From: Steroidobacteraceae bacterium
GTDB lineage: Bacteria; Pseudomonadota; Gammaproteobacteria; Steroidobacterales; Steroidobacteraceae
NCBI GenBank assembly: GCA_041395505.1
Contig: JAWLAG010000001.1
Coordinates: 992,001-1,056,000, forward strand
DNA length: 64,000 nt
Direction of reading: 5' to 3'
The position numbers and the translations under genes were made by a program. The notes beneath the pieces are model-generated. The model saw only the letters and a program-made list of their open reading frames with translations, did no database searches and was not told where the DNA came from. Shown here piece after piece: positions 8,441 through 18,006 of the stretch. The stretch's first letter is position 1. Each line of letters opens with the position of its first letter.

Positions 8441-10255
8441 TCAGGTCACGAGCGGTGACGCCTCCGCTTCGCTCGGCATGCGGCCATCGGCAAATTGCAG
8501 CGCCGCGAGGCGCGCGTAGAGCGGACAGGTCTGAAGCAGAACCTCGTGCGTGCCGATGGCGGCAATGTGGCCTTCGTCCAGGACCACGATTCGGTCTGCT
8601 TTCAGCACCGTGGCAAGCCGGTGCGCGATGATGATGGTGGTGCGGCTGCGCAGCAGCCTCTCGAGAGCTCGTTGCACCAATCGTTCGCTCTCGGCATCGA
8701 GCGAGCTGGTTGCCTCATCGAGCAGCAGGATGGGCGGATCCTTGAGGATAGCGCGCGCGATCGCGATACGCTGGCGCTGGCCACCAGAGAGGCGTGCGCC
8801 GCGCTCGCCGAGGAATGTATCGTACCCCTGCGGCAGCTTGGCGATGAATTCGTCCGCGGCCGCAGCCTGGGCCGCTGCGGTGATTTCAGCATCGCTCGCA
8901 TCGGGCCGCCCATAGCGGATATTTTCCCGGGCGCTCGCGCCGAACAGTACGGTTTCCTGCGGGACCAGGCCGATGCGTTTTCGCACTTCGGCGGGATCGG
9001 CTTTGGCGATGTCGACACCGTCGATCTCGATGCGACCCGACTCGGGATCATAAAAGCGCAGTAGCAGCTGGAAAGTCGTACTCTTGCCCGCGCCCGATGG
9101 ACCGACGAACGCCACCGTCTCGCCGGGACGGATCTCCAGGCTGAGTCCGCGTAGTGCGCGAAATTCCGGTCGCGAAGGATAGCGGAAAGTGACATTGTGA
9201 AACGCAATGTCGCCCCGGCGCTGTGTCGGCAGCGGCAGCGGTTCGCGCTGTGCGCGGATCCGCGGTAGCGCGTTCTTCAATTCCACCAATCGCTCCATCG
9301 CTCCCGCGGCGCGTTGCAACTCGCTCCACATCTCGCTCAGGGAAGCGGCTGCGGTGCCGACGTAGACCGCATAGAGCAGGAACTGGCTGAGTTCGCCGCC
9401 GCTGATTTCGCCGCTGATGACGGCTCGTGCGCCGACCCAGAGCACGAGAGTGATGGCACCAAAGACCAGCATGGTCGCGACTGCCGTGAGCACGGCCCGA
9501 ACTCGCGTGCGGTGCACTGCGACGCGGAATGAGTCTTCGACAGCGTCATCGTAGCGCTGGCCCGTCAATTCCTCGAGGGTGAATGCCTGTACGGTCTGTA
9601 TTGCATTGAGCGCCTCGCCCGCCAGTCCGCTGGTGTCTGCGACTCGATCCTGCGATGCTCTCGACAATTTGCGAAGCCGCCGGCCGAGCGTAATGAGCGG
9701 CACGATTACGAGCGGCAGGAGCAGAAGGATCATCGCGGCAAGGCGCGGGCTCGTCACGAGCAGCATCGCCAGGGCACCGAGGAGATTGATGCTCGAGCGC
9801 AAGGCGATCGAAAGACCGCTGCCGGTGATCGATTGTACGAGAGTCGTGTCGGTCGTAAGGCGCGAGAGCACCTCGCCGGTGCGGGTGGTTTCGAAAAACG
9901 ATGGGTCGAGCCGCAGGACATTGCGGTAGACCGCAGCGCGGATATCCGCGACGACACGTTCGCCCAGCCAGGTGACGATGTAAAAGCGCAGCGCCGCGAA
10001 GACTCCAAATACAATTGCGGCCAGCAGGAACGCAGCGAAATACCGGTCGATGGTCGCTGCATTGCCGGCCGTCATGCCGCGGTCGATCAGGTTCTTGAGC
10101 GCGATTGGCAAGGCCAGCATTGCGGCCGATGCCACCAGCAGGGCCGCCAGCGCTGCGAATATCGCGCCGCGGTAGGGGCGCAGGAAGGGCAGCAGGGCGG
10201 CTATTGGTCTGACGGTCTTGGCTTTGGGCCGGTTGAACGGGTTTTCTTCGGGCAT
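8441..10255 (-). CDS. ABC transporter, fused permease/ATPase (MsbA-like)
   Basis: A 604-residue half-transporter of the type I exporter class, likely acting as a homodimer in the inner membrane. Residues 1-320 hold six membrane helices and end with the SEMWSELQRAAGAMERL coupling helix. Residues 350-590 form the nucleotide-binding domain with Walker A GPSGAGKST, Q-loop VPQETVLFG, signature LSGGQRQRIAIARA, Walker B ILLLDEATSSLD and switch histidine IIAHRL. Similar proteins export lipid A, lipids or drugs. No lpxK or other lipid A gene is adjacent, so I do not call it msbA. Confidence 0.92.
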   Translation of the reverse strand: MPEENPFNRPKAKTVRPIAALLPFLRPYRGAIFAALAALLVASAAMLALPIALKNLIDRGMTAGNAATIDRYFAAFLLAAIVFGVFAALRFYIVTWLGERVVADIRAAVYRNVLRLDPSFFETTRTGEVLSRLTTDTTLVQSITGSGLSIALRSSINLLGALAMLLVTSPRLAAMILLLLPLVIVPLITLGRRLRKLSRASQDRVADTSGLAGEALNAIQTVQAFTLEELTGQRYDDAVEDSFRVAVHRTRVRAVLTAVATMLVFGAITLVLWVGARAVISGEISGGELSQFLLYAVYVGTAAASLSEMWSELQRAAGAMERLVELKNALPRIRAQREPLPLPTQRRGDIAFHNVTFRYPSRPEFRALRGLSLEIRPGETVAFVGPSGAGKSTTFQLLLRFYDPESGRIEIDGVDIAKADPAEVRKRIGLVPQETVLFGASARENIRYGRPDASDAEITAAAQAAAADEFIAKLPQGYDTFLGERGARLSGGQRQRIAIARAILKDPPILLLDEATSSLDAESERLVQRALERLLRSRTTIIIAHRLATVLKADRIVVLDEGHIAAIGTHEVLLQTCPLYARLAALQFADGRMPSEAEASPLVT

Positions 10256-10419
10256 TTCTCGGGTTCGCGTGCGCTAGGGCCGCAGTGTGCGGCCGCAAAT
10301 GAGATCGGTGTCACAGGCTATTGGTTCCGCCGACAGGCGGGCATATAAACTCTTTATTTTACAGGGTTTGCGGCAGCCTGATCAGTCATGGCCTGGTCAG
10401 CCCTGGGGTATCTGGCGAA

Positions 10420-12273
10420 ATGTCTTCGCAGACGGATCTCGATGAGACCTTGGTCGAGCGTGCATCGCTCGATTTCGCGCTCGCGCGCATGCCCGTCATC
10501 GCCGGCCTTCCCGAGGAAACTTTCGCGGCGCTCGCAGCCAGTGTGGACTGGCTCTCGCTCCCCGGCGGCGGCGTGTTGTTCGAGTCGGGCGAGGACTCCG
10601 ACTCCCTGTATTTTCTCGTTTCGGGAACGCTCGCCGTATACGCGCCGCCCGGAAGCGATCGCAGGCGCTTCGTAGGCTCGATCCAGGCGGGCGACATCGT
10701 CGGCGAAATGGGCCTGATCTCGGGACGCGCGCGCTCGGCGACTGTCGTCGCGCTGCGGGACAGCCAGCTTGCGCGCCTCGATCGCCAGGGCTTCCAGGAG
10801 GTCATGCAGCGTTGCCCGCAGGCCATGCTGCGGCTGGCGCAGCTGGCAGTCCACAGGCTCGAAAGAGCGACTTCTGGCGAACGTGCACCGGCGCAGCTGC
10901 CGCGCAGCTTCGCCCTCGTGCCGCAGGATGTTGAGGTCGATGTCGGAGGTTTTGGCATCGACTTCGTGGCGGCACTCGAGCGATATGGTTCAGCCGAACT
11001 CGTCTGGGGCGCCCGGGGTGCGGACCATACCAGTCACTGGTTCCACAAGATCGAAACGGCGAATGACTTCACGGTCTATGTCGCAGATCATGCAGCGACA
11101 ACCTGGAGCAAGCTGTGTGTCCGGCAGGCCGATGCCGTGATACTTCTGGCCAATGCCGCGACGCCCGCCGGCGAGTTCGCCGCCGTGACGGGAGCGCGCG
11201 AATCACGCACGCTCGCCAAGCGCAGCGAGCTCGTGCTGCTGCACAACGATGGCATCCAGGGCGGCCGCGCCGCGCAGTGGTGTTCCCGCTTCGCCGATCT
11301 GCCGCACCACAACATCCAGAACGATGCCGATGTGCGAAGACTCGTTCGGTTGCTTACCGGGCACGCCTGCGGACTGGTGCTCTCGGGCGGCGGCGCTCGA
11401 GGCTTTGCGCATATCGGCATGATGCGCGCCTTGCGCGAGGCGGGACTCGAAATCGACCAGATCGGCGGCACCAGCATCGGCGGCATCATCGCCGCAGGTA
11501 TCGCCTGCGGCTGGGATGACCAGGAACTGCGCGAGCGGTTCTATCGCAGCTTCGTTGCCACCAACCCGTTGCGTGACTACACCTTGCCAGTCGTCTCGCT
11601 CACGTCGGGGCGCAAGGTCAGCGGCCTGCTGCAACGGGAATTCGGCGAGCTCGACATCGAAAGCCTGCCGCTGCCGTTCTTCTGCGTATCGTCGAATCTG
11701 ACCACTGGTCGCTATTCGGTGCATCGGCGCGGTCGGCTCGCGCACTGGCTGCGTGCATCCGTCGCCATCCCCGGCGTCCTGCCGCCAGTCATGCAATCCG
11801 GGGAAATCTATGTCGACGGTGGCGCGATGAACAACCTGCCGGTCGATGTGATGCGCGAATCGGGACGCGGACCGATCATCGGTTGTGATGTCGGCAATGA
11901 CAATGCGTTCCGCGCCTCTCAGGACGCCGCCGATACGGCTTCGTTGTGGCGCATGCTGATCGATCGCAGCGAGCGGCGCCGCCGGCCGGGTTTGGTCAGA
12001 ATCCTGTGGCGTGCCGGCATGGTCAACAGCGCCGCGACCACGGCCCATCACCGCAACCAGGCGGACTTCCTGCTGCAACCCCCCCTTGCAGATATCGATC
12101 TGCTCAACTGGAAGGCATTCGACCAGGCGGTAAGGGCGGGTTATGAGTACGCCCTTGCCGCGCTCGACGGCCCGGCGGGACGCGCACTGCTCGAGCGTGT
12201 CCATGGCGAGCCGACGAATTGCGACCGGACCGACAACGGAGTCGGCCGCATTGCGCCGGGCTCCTTGGGGTAG
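10420..12273 (+). CDS. Patatin-like phospholipase with cyclic-nucleotide-binding domain
   Basis: A 617-residue NTE/RssA-type serine lipase. Residues 20-145 form a cyclic-nucleotide-binding-like domain (GGGVLFESGEDSDSLYFLVSG, GDIVGEMGLISGRARSATVVA). A middle region of about 170 residues is followed by a patatin domain with oxyanion motif GGGARG (323-328), nucleophile Ser352 in GTSIGG and catalytic Asp466 in DGG. The start is set at the ATG at 10420 because the upstream extension is not domain-like. The nucleotide-binding site may control lipase activity. It is monocistronic or followed by the small gene at 12306. Confidence 0.9.
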   Translation: MSSQTDLDETLVERASLDFALARMPVIAGLPEETFAALAASVDWLSLPGGGVLFESGEDSDSLYFLVSGTLAVYAPPGSDRRRFVGSIQAGDIVGEMGLISGRARSATVVALRDSQLARLDRQGFQEVMQRCPQAMLRLAQLAVHRLERATSGERAPAQLPRSFALVPQDVEVDVGGFGIDFVAALERYGSAELVWGARGADHTSHWFHKIETANDFTVYVADHAATTWSKLCVRQADAVILLANAATPAGEFAAVTGARESRTLAKRSELVLLHNDGIQGGRAAQWCSRFADLPHHNIQNDADVRRLVRLLTGHACGLVLSGGGARGFAHIGMMRALREAGLEIDQIGGTSIGGIIAAGIACGWDDQELRERFYRSFVATNPLRDYTLPVVSLTSGRKVSGLLQREFGELDIESLPLPFFCVSSNLTTGRYSVHRRGRLAHWLRASVAIPGVLPPVMQSGEIYVDGGAMNNLPVDVMRESGRGPIIGCDVGNDNAFRASQDAADTASLWRMLIDRSERRRRPGLVRILWRAGMVNSAATTAHHRNQADFLLQPPLADIDLLNWKAFDQAVRAGYEYALAALDGPAGRALLERVHGEPTNCDRTDNGVGRIAPGSLG

Positions 12274-12305
12274 AATAGCCGGACACACTGTTGTCCTGCG
12301 CTGCC

Positions 12306-12605
12306 ATGGAAGAACCATCCACCATTTTTGACGCAACCTTTGCCAAAGCCGTCGATCTCGGCAACAAGATTGCCGAAAGGGACAAAGAGGCGGACTTGTG
12401 GGATATCGCCGACGGGCTGCTGGCCGGCGCGTTGCAGTACTGGCTTTATTCTCGCCAACCCTGTGGTGATCCGCGCTGCGAGGATTGCCTTCCGATCAGC
12501 ACGGCGGATGGCCGCATGCGTGAACTGAACCGGCTCCTGCAGGAGTTGGCGGCGCAGAGCGAGTACTTCCACAGTCCGAGCGATTCGAACGTCGGTCGGG
12601 CCTGA
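12306..12605 (+). CDS. Conserved-looking small hypothetical protein
   Basis: A 99-residue cytoplasmic protein that I do not recognise. It begins EEPSTIFDATFAKAVDLGNKIAERD, appears largely helical, and has a central cluster of cysteines (CGDPRCEDCLP) that could bind a metal. It has no signal peptide or membrane segment. Only 32 bases separate it from the patatin gene, in the same orientation, so co-transcription is possible. The codon use matches neighbouring genes, which supports it being real. Confidence 0.6.
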   Translation: MEEPSTIFDATFAKAVDLGNKIAERDKEADLWDIADGLLAGALQYWLYSRQPCGDPRCEDCLPISTADGRMRELNRLLQELAAQSEYFHSPSDSNVGRA

Positions 12606-12607
12606 TC

Positions 12608-13918
12608 TCAGCCTCGCGCTGCCGCGGCGACAGGTGCCGATGCGCAGATATCCTGCAGCGCCTTCTCGAGCATGCCGACACCCTCCATCAGCAATTCGTC
12701 GCTGATGGTCAATGGCGGCAGAAATCGAATCACGTTGCCGTAGTAGCCGCATGAGAGCAGCACCAGGCCACGGCGCGCCGCAGCCTGCACGAGCTGCTTG
12801 GTAGAGGCCGCGTCGGGCTTTTCGGCATTGCCGTTCTCGACAAGCTCGATCGCGACCATGGCGCCGAGCCCGCGTACGTCACCTATGCAAGGATACTTCT
12901 TCTGCAGCTCGCGTAGCCGTTGCACGAGCCGATCGCCGATGTTGCAGGCCCGCTGCAGCAGATTTTCGGCCTTGATCGTCTCGAGCACGGCAAGGCCTGC
13001 CGCGCAGCCCAGCGGCGAGCCGGCATAGGTACCGCCCAGTCCACCCGGCGGTGGCGCATCCATGATGTCGGATTTGCCGATGACTGCAGATAGCGGAATC
13101 CCGCCGGCGATACTCTTTGCCACGGTCATGATGTCGGGCTCGATGCCGGCGTATTCGCATGCGAACATCCGGCCGGTACGGGCAAAGCCGCTTTGTATCT
13201 CATCGACGATCAACACGATGCCATGTCGGTCGGCGAGCTCGCGCAAGGCGCGAAGGAACTCGGCCGGTGCGGCATAGAAGCCGCCTTCGCCGAGTACCGG
13301 TTCGATGATGATCGCCGCCACGTCCCTGGCGTCGATGTCGGCCTTGAAAAGCGCTTCGATTGCTTGCAGCGAATCCGCCGCGCTGACGCCGTGGTAGGGC
13401 ATTGGATAGGGCACGTGATGCACACCGGGCAACATCGGTCCGAAGCCGCGCTTGTAGGGTTCGACTTTGCCGGTGAGCGAAATGCAGGCAAGCGTCCGGC
13501 CATGGAAGCCACCGCCGAACGCGATGATGCCGTGGCGCGCGGTATGGTAACGCGCGATCTTGATCGCGTTTTCGACGGCTTCCGCCCCGGTTGAGAGAAA
13601 AATCGTCTTCTTCGCGCTCGAGCCCGGTGCCAGCGCGTTCAGCGCTTCGGCCAGTGCGACATAACTCTCGTAGGGCGTAACCTGAAAGCAGGCGTGGGCA
13701 AGCTTGCCGAGCTGCGCCTGCACGGCCGCAACGATCCGCGGATGCAGATGACCGGTATTGAGTACGGCGATGCCGCTGGCGAAATCGATATAGCGGTCGC
13801 CATCCGCGTCCCAGATCTCGGCATTGCGCGCGCGCTCGGCATAGACCGCGAGGGAATTCGCGACACCGCGCGGGATGGCTGCCGTGCGGCGACTCAGGAG
13901 CTCGGAGTTGGCGGACAT
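12608..13918 (-). CDS. gabT: 4-aminobutyrate aminotransferase
   Basis: A 436-residue class III PLP-dependent aminotransferase that moves the amino group of 4-aminobutyrate to 2-oxoglutarate. It has full family length. Lys268 in TVAKSIAGGIPLSAVIG forms the PLP aldimine and Asp239 in VLIVDEIQSGFARTG contacts the pyridine nitrogen. FLSTGAEAVENAIKIAR and IIAFGGGFHGRTL are PLP phosphate and ring contacts. The match to GabT signatures is close, but 5-aminovalerate aminotransferase activity is also possible. No succinate-semialdehyde dehydrogenase gene is adjacent. Confidence 0.9.
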   Translation of the reverse strand: MSANSELLSRRTAAIPRGVANSLAVYAERARNAEIWDADGDRYIDFASGIAVLNTGHLHPRIVAAVQAQLGKLAHACFQVTPYESYVALAEALNALAPGSSAKKTIFLSTGAEAVENAIKIARYHTARHGIIAFGGGFHGRTLACISLTGKVEPYKRGFGPMLPGVHHVPYPMPYHGVSAADSLQAIEALFKADIDARDVAAIIIEPVLGEGGFYAAPAEFLRALRELADRHGIVLIVDEIQSGFARTGRMFACEYAGIEPDIMTVAKSIAGGIPLSAVIGKSDIMDAPPPGGLGGTYAGSPLGCAAGLAVLETIKAENLLQRACNIGDRLVQRLRELQKKYPCIGDVRGLGAMVAIELVENGNAEKPDAASTKQLVQAAARRGLVLLSCGYYGNVIRFLPPLTISDELLMEGVGMLEKALQDICASAPVAAAARG

Positions 13919-14062
13919 TTGCTACCTCTTGGGCTGCAATCTGCGGCCGGATAACCGGTCCCGGAAAGTCTGCAAATACGCACAAATACTAGCGGATCGT
14001 CATGCCGGCGGCGAGCAGCTTTGCTAAAATCAATCTTGCTTTCGTCGTGAATGATTCACCTC

Positions 14063-15121
14063 ATGTCTGATACCACTGCATCCGCCACGATCGGCACTGA
14101 CGCGCTGATAATTGGCGCCGGACCCTGCGGACTCTTCCAGGTATTCGAGCTTGGCCTCCTCGGCATCAAGGCGCACATCGTCGACTCACTGGCTGTGCCA
14201 GGCGGTCAATGCACAGAACTTTATCCCGACAAACCCATCTACGACATACCGGCCCTGCCGGTGTGCGGCGCTCAGGAGCTGGTTGATAGGTTGCTCGAGC
14301 AGATCAAGCCCTTCGGGGCCGAGATGCATCTCGGGCAGGAGGTCACCGAGTTGACGGTTCGCGACGACCGGCGGTTTACGGTCAAGACCAGCAAAGGTAC
14401 CGAATTCGACGCTGGGGCCGTGGTGATCGCGGCGGGCCTGGGATCGTTCCAGCCGCGTCGCTTCGGAGCGCCCGGTGCGGAAGCGTTCGAAGGCGAGCGG
14501 ATCCACTACCGCATTCGCCGGGCCAGCGATTTTCACGGCAAACGCCTGGCAATTTTCGGCGGCGGAGATTCCGCGCTCGACTGGACGCTCGATTTTCTGG
14601 AATCAGCCGCCAGCGTGACGCTGGTACATCGCCGTAGCGAGTTTCGCGCCGCACCCGCTTCGGTGCAGCGAATGCACAGTGCGGTCGCGGCCGGACGGAT
14701 GCGTTTTGTCCAGGGCATCGCGCAATCCGTGACCCAGCTCGGCAATGGCGCGCTCTCGGTCGCAATCAAGGCAGGAGACGGCGGGTGCCAGGAGATCGAA
14801 GTCGATCATTGCCTGGTATTTTTTGGACTGCATCCCAAGCTCGGCCCGATTGCGGACTGGGGCTTGGCGCTCGAGAAGAAGGCGCTCATCGTCGATACCG
14901 AAAAATTTGCCACCAGTGTGCCGGGCATCTTTGCGGTTGGTGACATCAATACCTACCCGGGCAAGAAGAAACTCATCCTGAGCGGCTTTCACGAAGCGGC
15001 ACTCGCGGCATTCGCAGTGCAGAGCCATCTCTTCCCGGGCAAGAAACAATTCCTTCAGTACACGACCACCAGCCCCATCATGCAAAAACGCCTTGGCGTC
15101 AGTGCTGAAGAGCCGCAATAG
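14063..15121 (+). CDS. Thioredoxin-reductase-like ferredoxin-NADP+ reductase
   Basis: A 352-residue flavoprotein of the FNR2 (TrxR-like) group that exchanges electrons between NADPH and ferredoxin. The FAD site is LIIGAGPCGLFQ. The NADPH site is LAIFGGGDSALDW followed by LVHRRSEFRA. The FAD-closing motif is GIFAVGDINTYPGKKK. It has no CxxC redox pair, which separates it from thioredoxin reductase, and it has the C-terminal extension (KKQFLQYTTTSPIMQKRLGV) typical of FNR2. A second ATG at 14051 is possible. The azurin gene follows 32 bases later. Confidence 0.88.
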   Translation: MSDTTASATIGTDALIIGAGPCGLFQVFELGLLGIKAHIVDSLAVPGGQCTELYPDKPIYDIPALPVCGAQELVDRLLEQIKPFGAEMHLGQEVTELTVRDDRRFTVKTSKGTEFDAGAVVIAAGLGSFQPRRFGAPGAEAFEGERIHYRIRRASDFHGKRLAIFGGGDSALDWTLDFLESAASVTLVHRRSEFRAAPASVQRMHSAVAAGRMRFVQGIAQSVTQLGNGALSVAIKAGDGGCQEIEVDHCLVFFGLHPKLGPIADWGLALEKKALIVDTEKFATSVPGIFAVGDINTYPGKKKLILSGFHEAALAAFAVQSHLFPGKKQFLQYTTTSPIMQKRLGVSAEEPQ

Positions 15122-15153
15122 ACGCCTCAGTATTCAACACCGGAGAATTCGCA

Positions 15154-15720
15154 ATGTTCCCTAGCCAGTACCGATTGATCCTTCCGTTTGTCATCTTGTT
15201 GGCGGGTTGCGGCGCGAAGCCGGGTTCCGAACCCGCAGCCGCAGCGCCGCCAGCGGCGGCTGCCGCCTCCGAACAGGCTGCACCGGCTCCCGCTGCTGCG
15301 GAGGCATCCGCCGCGGCGGCGACACAGGCCGAGCCGAGCTGCGATCTGGCGATCTCGGGGAACGACCTGATGCAGTACGACAAGAAAGAGCTGGTTGCGT
15401 CGGGCGATTGCGCCGAAATCACGGTAACGCTCACCCATTCGGGCAAACTTCCCAAGAACGTCATGGGTCACAACTGGGTGTTGACCGCGAGCGCCGACGC
15501 GCAGGCTGTCAACAATGCCGGCATGACCGTGGGCCTCGAGGGCGATCATGTGCCTGCCAACGACGCCCGGGTCATTGCGCATACCGCAATCGTTGGCGGC
15601 GGAGAGTCGAGCACCGTCAAGTTCCCGGGATCAGCTGTCCAGAAGGGTGGCGACTACACCTTTTTCTGCACCTTCCCGGGACACTTCGCTGTCATGCGCG
15701 GCACTTTCGTCGTCAAGTAG
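15154..15720 (+). CDS. Azurin-type cupredoxin lipoprotein
   Basis: A 188-residue blue-copper electron carrier. Residues 1-19 are a lipoprotein signal with lipobox LAGC, so the mature protein would be membrane anchored. Residues 22-61 form an Ala/Pro-rich linker. Residues 62-188 are an azurin domain with disulfide Cys63-Cys86 and copper ligands His106 (MGHNWVL), Cys172 and His177 (FFCTFPGH) and Met181. The layout resembles the Neisseria Laz protein rather than free periplasmic azurin. It could feed electrons to the cbb3 oxidase encoded at 29-37 kb or to a peroxidase; this is inference. tesB starts 9 bases downstream. Confidence 0.93.
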   Translation: MFPSQYRLILPFVILLAGCGAKPGSEPAAAAPPAAAAASEQAAPAPAAAEASAAAATQAEPSCDLAISGNDLMQYDKKELVASGDCAEITVTLTHSGKLPKNVMGHNWVLTASADAQAVNNAGMTVGLEGDHVPANDARVIAHTAIVGGGESSTVKFPGSAVQKGGDYTFFCTFPGHFAVMRGTFVVK

Positions 15721-15729
15721 CTGCACCTC

Positions 15730-16599
15730 GTGCAACAGCTGGTCGCGGATCTCTTGCACCAGCTCGAGCTCGAGCGGCTCGAGGTCAACCTGTTCCGTGG
15801 CGAAAGCCGTGATTTCGGCTCACCTCAGGTTTACGGTGGACAGGTCCTCGGTCAGGCTTTGCGTGCAGCCTATGCGACCATCGACGATGGCCGGATCGTC
15901 CATTCCCTGCACGCCTATTTTCTGCGACGGGGCGATTTCAACCTGCCCATTGTCTACAGTGTCGACCGCAGCCGGGATGGCAGCAGTTACAGCTCGCGAC
16001 GCGTAGTCGCCATACAAAAAGGCGAACAGATCTTTCACCTCGCGGCATCGTTCCAGGTGCCCGAGCAGGGTTTTGAACACCAGATGCCCATGCCGCAGGT
16101 GCCCGGGCCGGCAGACCTGCCCGATCTGACCCGCCTGCCCGAGACCATTGCCGAACGCCTGCCGGACAAGGTCCGCAATTTCCTGCAGCGTCAACGGCCA
16201 TTCGAGTTCCGCATGGTGCAGCCGATTGACCTGCTGACCGGTAACGCAGCGCCAGCGCACCAGCAGGTCTGGGTGCGGCTCTGTGATCAGATCGAGGCAA
16301 CCGATGAAATGCACCGCTGTCTGCTCGCGTATATCGCGGATTTCGGATTTCTCAATGTTGCGACCTTGCCGCACGGGTCTTCCTATGCGCATGGCGATTT
16401 GTTCATGGCGAGCCTCGATCATGCGATGTGGTTTCACCGAAAGTTCCGCGTCGATCAGTGGCTGCTCTATGACATGGACAGCCCCAGTGCGTCCGGTGGC
16501 CGGGGCCTGGCACGCGGCAGTTTCTATGCAGCGGACGGCGCACTCGTTGCGAGCACCGCCCAGGAAGGACTGATCCGTTTCATCGACGCGAAGCGTTAG
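15730..16599 (+). CDS. tesB: Acyl-CoA thioesterase II
   Basis: A 289-residue double hot-dog thioesterase that hydrolyses acyl-CoA to free acid and CoA. It starts with GTG 9 bases after the azurin stop. N-terminal FRGESRDFGSPQVYGGQVLGQAL and the C-terminal SLDHAMWFHRKFRVDQWLLYDMDSPSA block, with the catalytic Asp in the SLDH motif, are typical of TesB. The length equals that of the E. coli enzyme. The physiological role is generally unclear. Confidence 0.94.
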   Translation: MQQLVADLLHQLELERLEVNLFRGESRDFGSPQVYGGQVLGQALRAAYATIDDGRIVHSLHAYFLRRGDFNLPIVYSVDRSRDGSSYSSRRVVAIQKGEQIFHLAASFQVPEQGFEHQMPMPQVPGPADLPDLTRLPETIAERLPDKVRNFLQRQRPFEFRMVQPIDLLTGNAAPAHQQVWVRLCDQIEATDEMHRCLLAYIADFGFLNVATLPHGSSYAHGDLFMASLDHAMWFHRKFRVDQWLLYDMDSPSASGGRGLARGSFYAADGALVASTAQEGLIRFIDAKR

Positions 16600-16982
16600 C
16601 GAGCACCGTCACCGGTTGCGCGCAGATGCCGTTCGATGATGGCCAGGTTGCGTAGATTGGCCTTGTAGCCCGCGTCGAACAGGTCGCCAACCAGCGGCAC
16701 GCTGCCGCCCAATGCGTCGATCAGTACATTGGCCGCCATGCGCAACTTGGCGCGACGCGGAACGCCGAGGCGATGCGCGACCCAGATGCCCCATGAGGCA
16801 AGCAATGCCCCGGCGAAATCCCCGAGGACGGGTACGAGACCGATCAGGGGATCGATGCCAACGCGCCAGGCCGTGCCGGGAACGCGCAGCGCCGCGTCGA
16901 ATAATTGCGCAAGAAACCGATAGCGCGCCAGGTGGCGTAGCGCTGCCGCCGCGGATGTTTGTTGCGCGCCGCTGTCAGCCAT
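16596..16982 (-). CDS. DUF4112 family membrane protein
   Basis: A 128-residue protein with two hydrophobic segments and the DUF4112 pattern: LDAALRVPGTAWRVGIDPLIGLVPVLGDFAGALLA in the middle and SVPLVGDLFDAGYKANLRN near the end. The ATG at 16982 is preferred over a TTG at 17012, which would overlap the upstream gene. It converges with tesB, overlapping its stop by 4 bases. Function is unknown for the family. Confidence 0.75.
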   Translation of the reverse strand: MADSGAQQTSAAAALRHLARYRFLAQLFDAALRVPGTAWRVGIDPLIGLVPVLGDFAGALLASWGIWVAHRLGVPRRAKLRMAANVLIDALGGSVPLVGDLFDAGYKANLRNLAIIERHLRATGDGAR

Positions 16983-16998
16983 GCGCAGGGCCGGGGCG

Positions 16999-17898
16999 TC
17001 ACTGCCCTGCAAACAGGCGACTCAATTCCGCAAGCAGTATCGGATTGAAGCGATCTGGCGCTTCCATCATCAGGAAGTGACCGACGTCTTTCAGGCTGAC
17101 AACACGCGTCTGCGGATGAATTTCGCGCAACCTTGCCTCGTCGGTGACGCCGCCAAGGTCCGAATTGATCAGCGCCAGTGGCTGTTTCATTGCGGCGAGT
17201 GCGCCGTCCGCGTTCCAGTCATTCAATCCCTTGATGGCGGGAATGGCGACTTCGGGTGGAGCGAGCGACATGTCGAGTGCGATCTTCTGCGCAAGCGCCG
17301 GGTCTGCGTCCTTGGTGAAGAACTGGCTGCTGACAAAACTGCGCGTGGTGCCGATGAAGTCCTCCTGAAGCATTTTCAGCTGCGCAGCGACTTGCTCCGC
17401 TGGCGGCGGCGGCAGGCCGACATTGCGCAGCGTGTCGACGCCAATGACGCCGATGACCCGATCGCCAAGCATCGCGGCCGCTTCGACAGCGACCGGGCCA
17501 CCCATCGAGTGGCCTACCAGCACCATGCGTTTTGCGCCGACGCGTTGTGCGACGGCACTGACATCGCCCGCGAAGGCGCGTATCGACCAGTCGTTCCGAT
17601 TGCGGGTGGATGCGCCATGGCCCGCAAGATCGAGCGCCACGACGTGATACTTCTCGCGAAGGGGATCGATTTGCGCACGCCAGTAATTCGAATCGCAGGA
17701 CCATCCGTGGATCAGGACGACCAGGTCATCGCCCGCGCCATATTCGTGATACGCAATGTGCACGCCATCGTCGGTGACCAGCAACTGCGGGCGTCCGTCG
17801 CCGGATGTACCAGGCGCTGTGCCTGGTGCGGTTGCATCGTTCTTGCCGCAGGCGACGGTCAATAGCGAAATCGACATGGCCAGAAGTATTTTGCGCAT
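16999..17898 (-). CDS. Alpha/beta hydrolase lipoprotein
   Basis: A 299-residue alpha/beta-fold hydrolase with a lipoprotein signal peptide (start RKILLAMSISLLTVAC) and a Gly/Thr/Pro-rich linker. The fold is shown by VVLIHGWSCDSNYW (oxyanion HGW), the nucleophile elbow VGHSMGG, and SLKDVGHFLMMEAPDRF with the catalytic His. The likely acid lies in the INSDLGG region. I chose the ATG at 17898; a GTG at 17913 is the alternative. Substrate is unknown; it is probably exported and membrane anchored. It lies 16 bases upstream of the DUF4112 gene. Confidence 0.85.
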   Translation of the reverse strand: MRKILLAMSISLLTVACGKNDATAPGTAPGTSGDGRPQLLVTDDGVHIAYHEYGAGDDLVVLIHGWSCDSNYWRAQIDPLREKYHVVALDLAGHGASTRNRNDWSIRAFAGDVSAVAQRVGAKRMVLVGHSMGGPVAVEAAAMLGDRVIGVIGVDTLRNVGLPPPPAEQVAAQLKMLQEDFIGTTRSFVSSQFFTKDADPALAQKIALDMSLAPPEVAIPAIKGLNDWNADGALAAMKQPLALINSDLGGVTDEARLREIHPQTRVVSLKDVGHFLMMEAPDRFNPILLAELSRLFAGQ

Positions 17899-18006
17899 GA
17901 CCAATTGTCGCACATCCCCAGGCTCATGCCGTGCTCACCGAGCGCTTTTCATTGGCCGATGCGTCGCGTAGTCTTGCTGCGACAGCGGCAGTCGGGATGT
18001 GGCGAC

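Noticed and set aside
8441..10255. Naming the ABC exporter msbA
   Set aside because: Motifs fit the whole lipid/drug exporter class, and no lpxK or other lipid A gene is adjacent.
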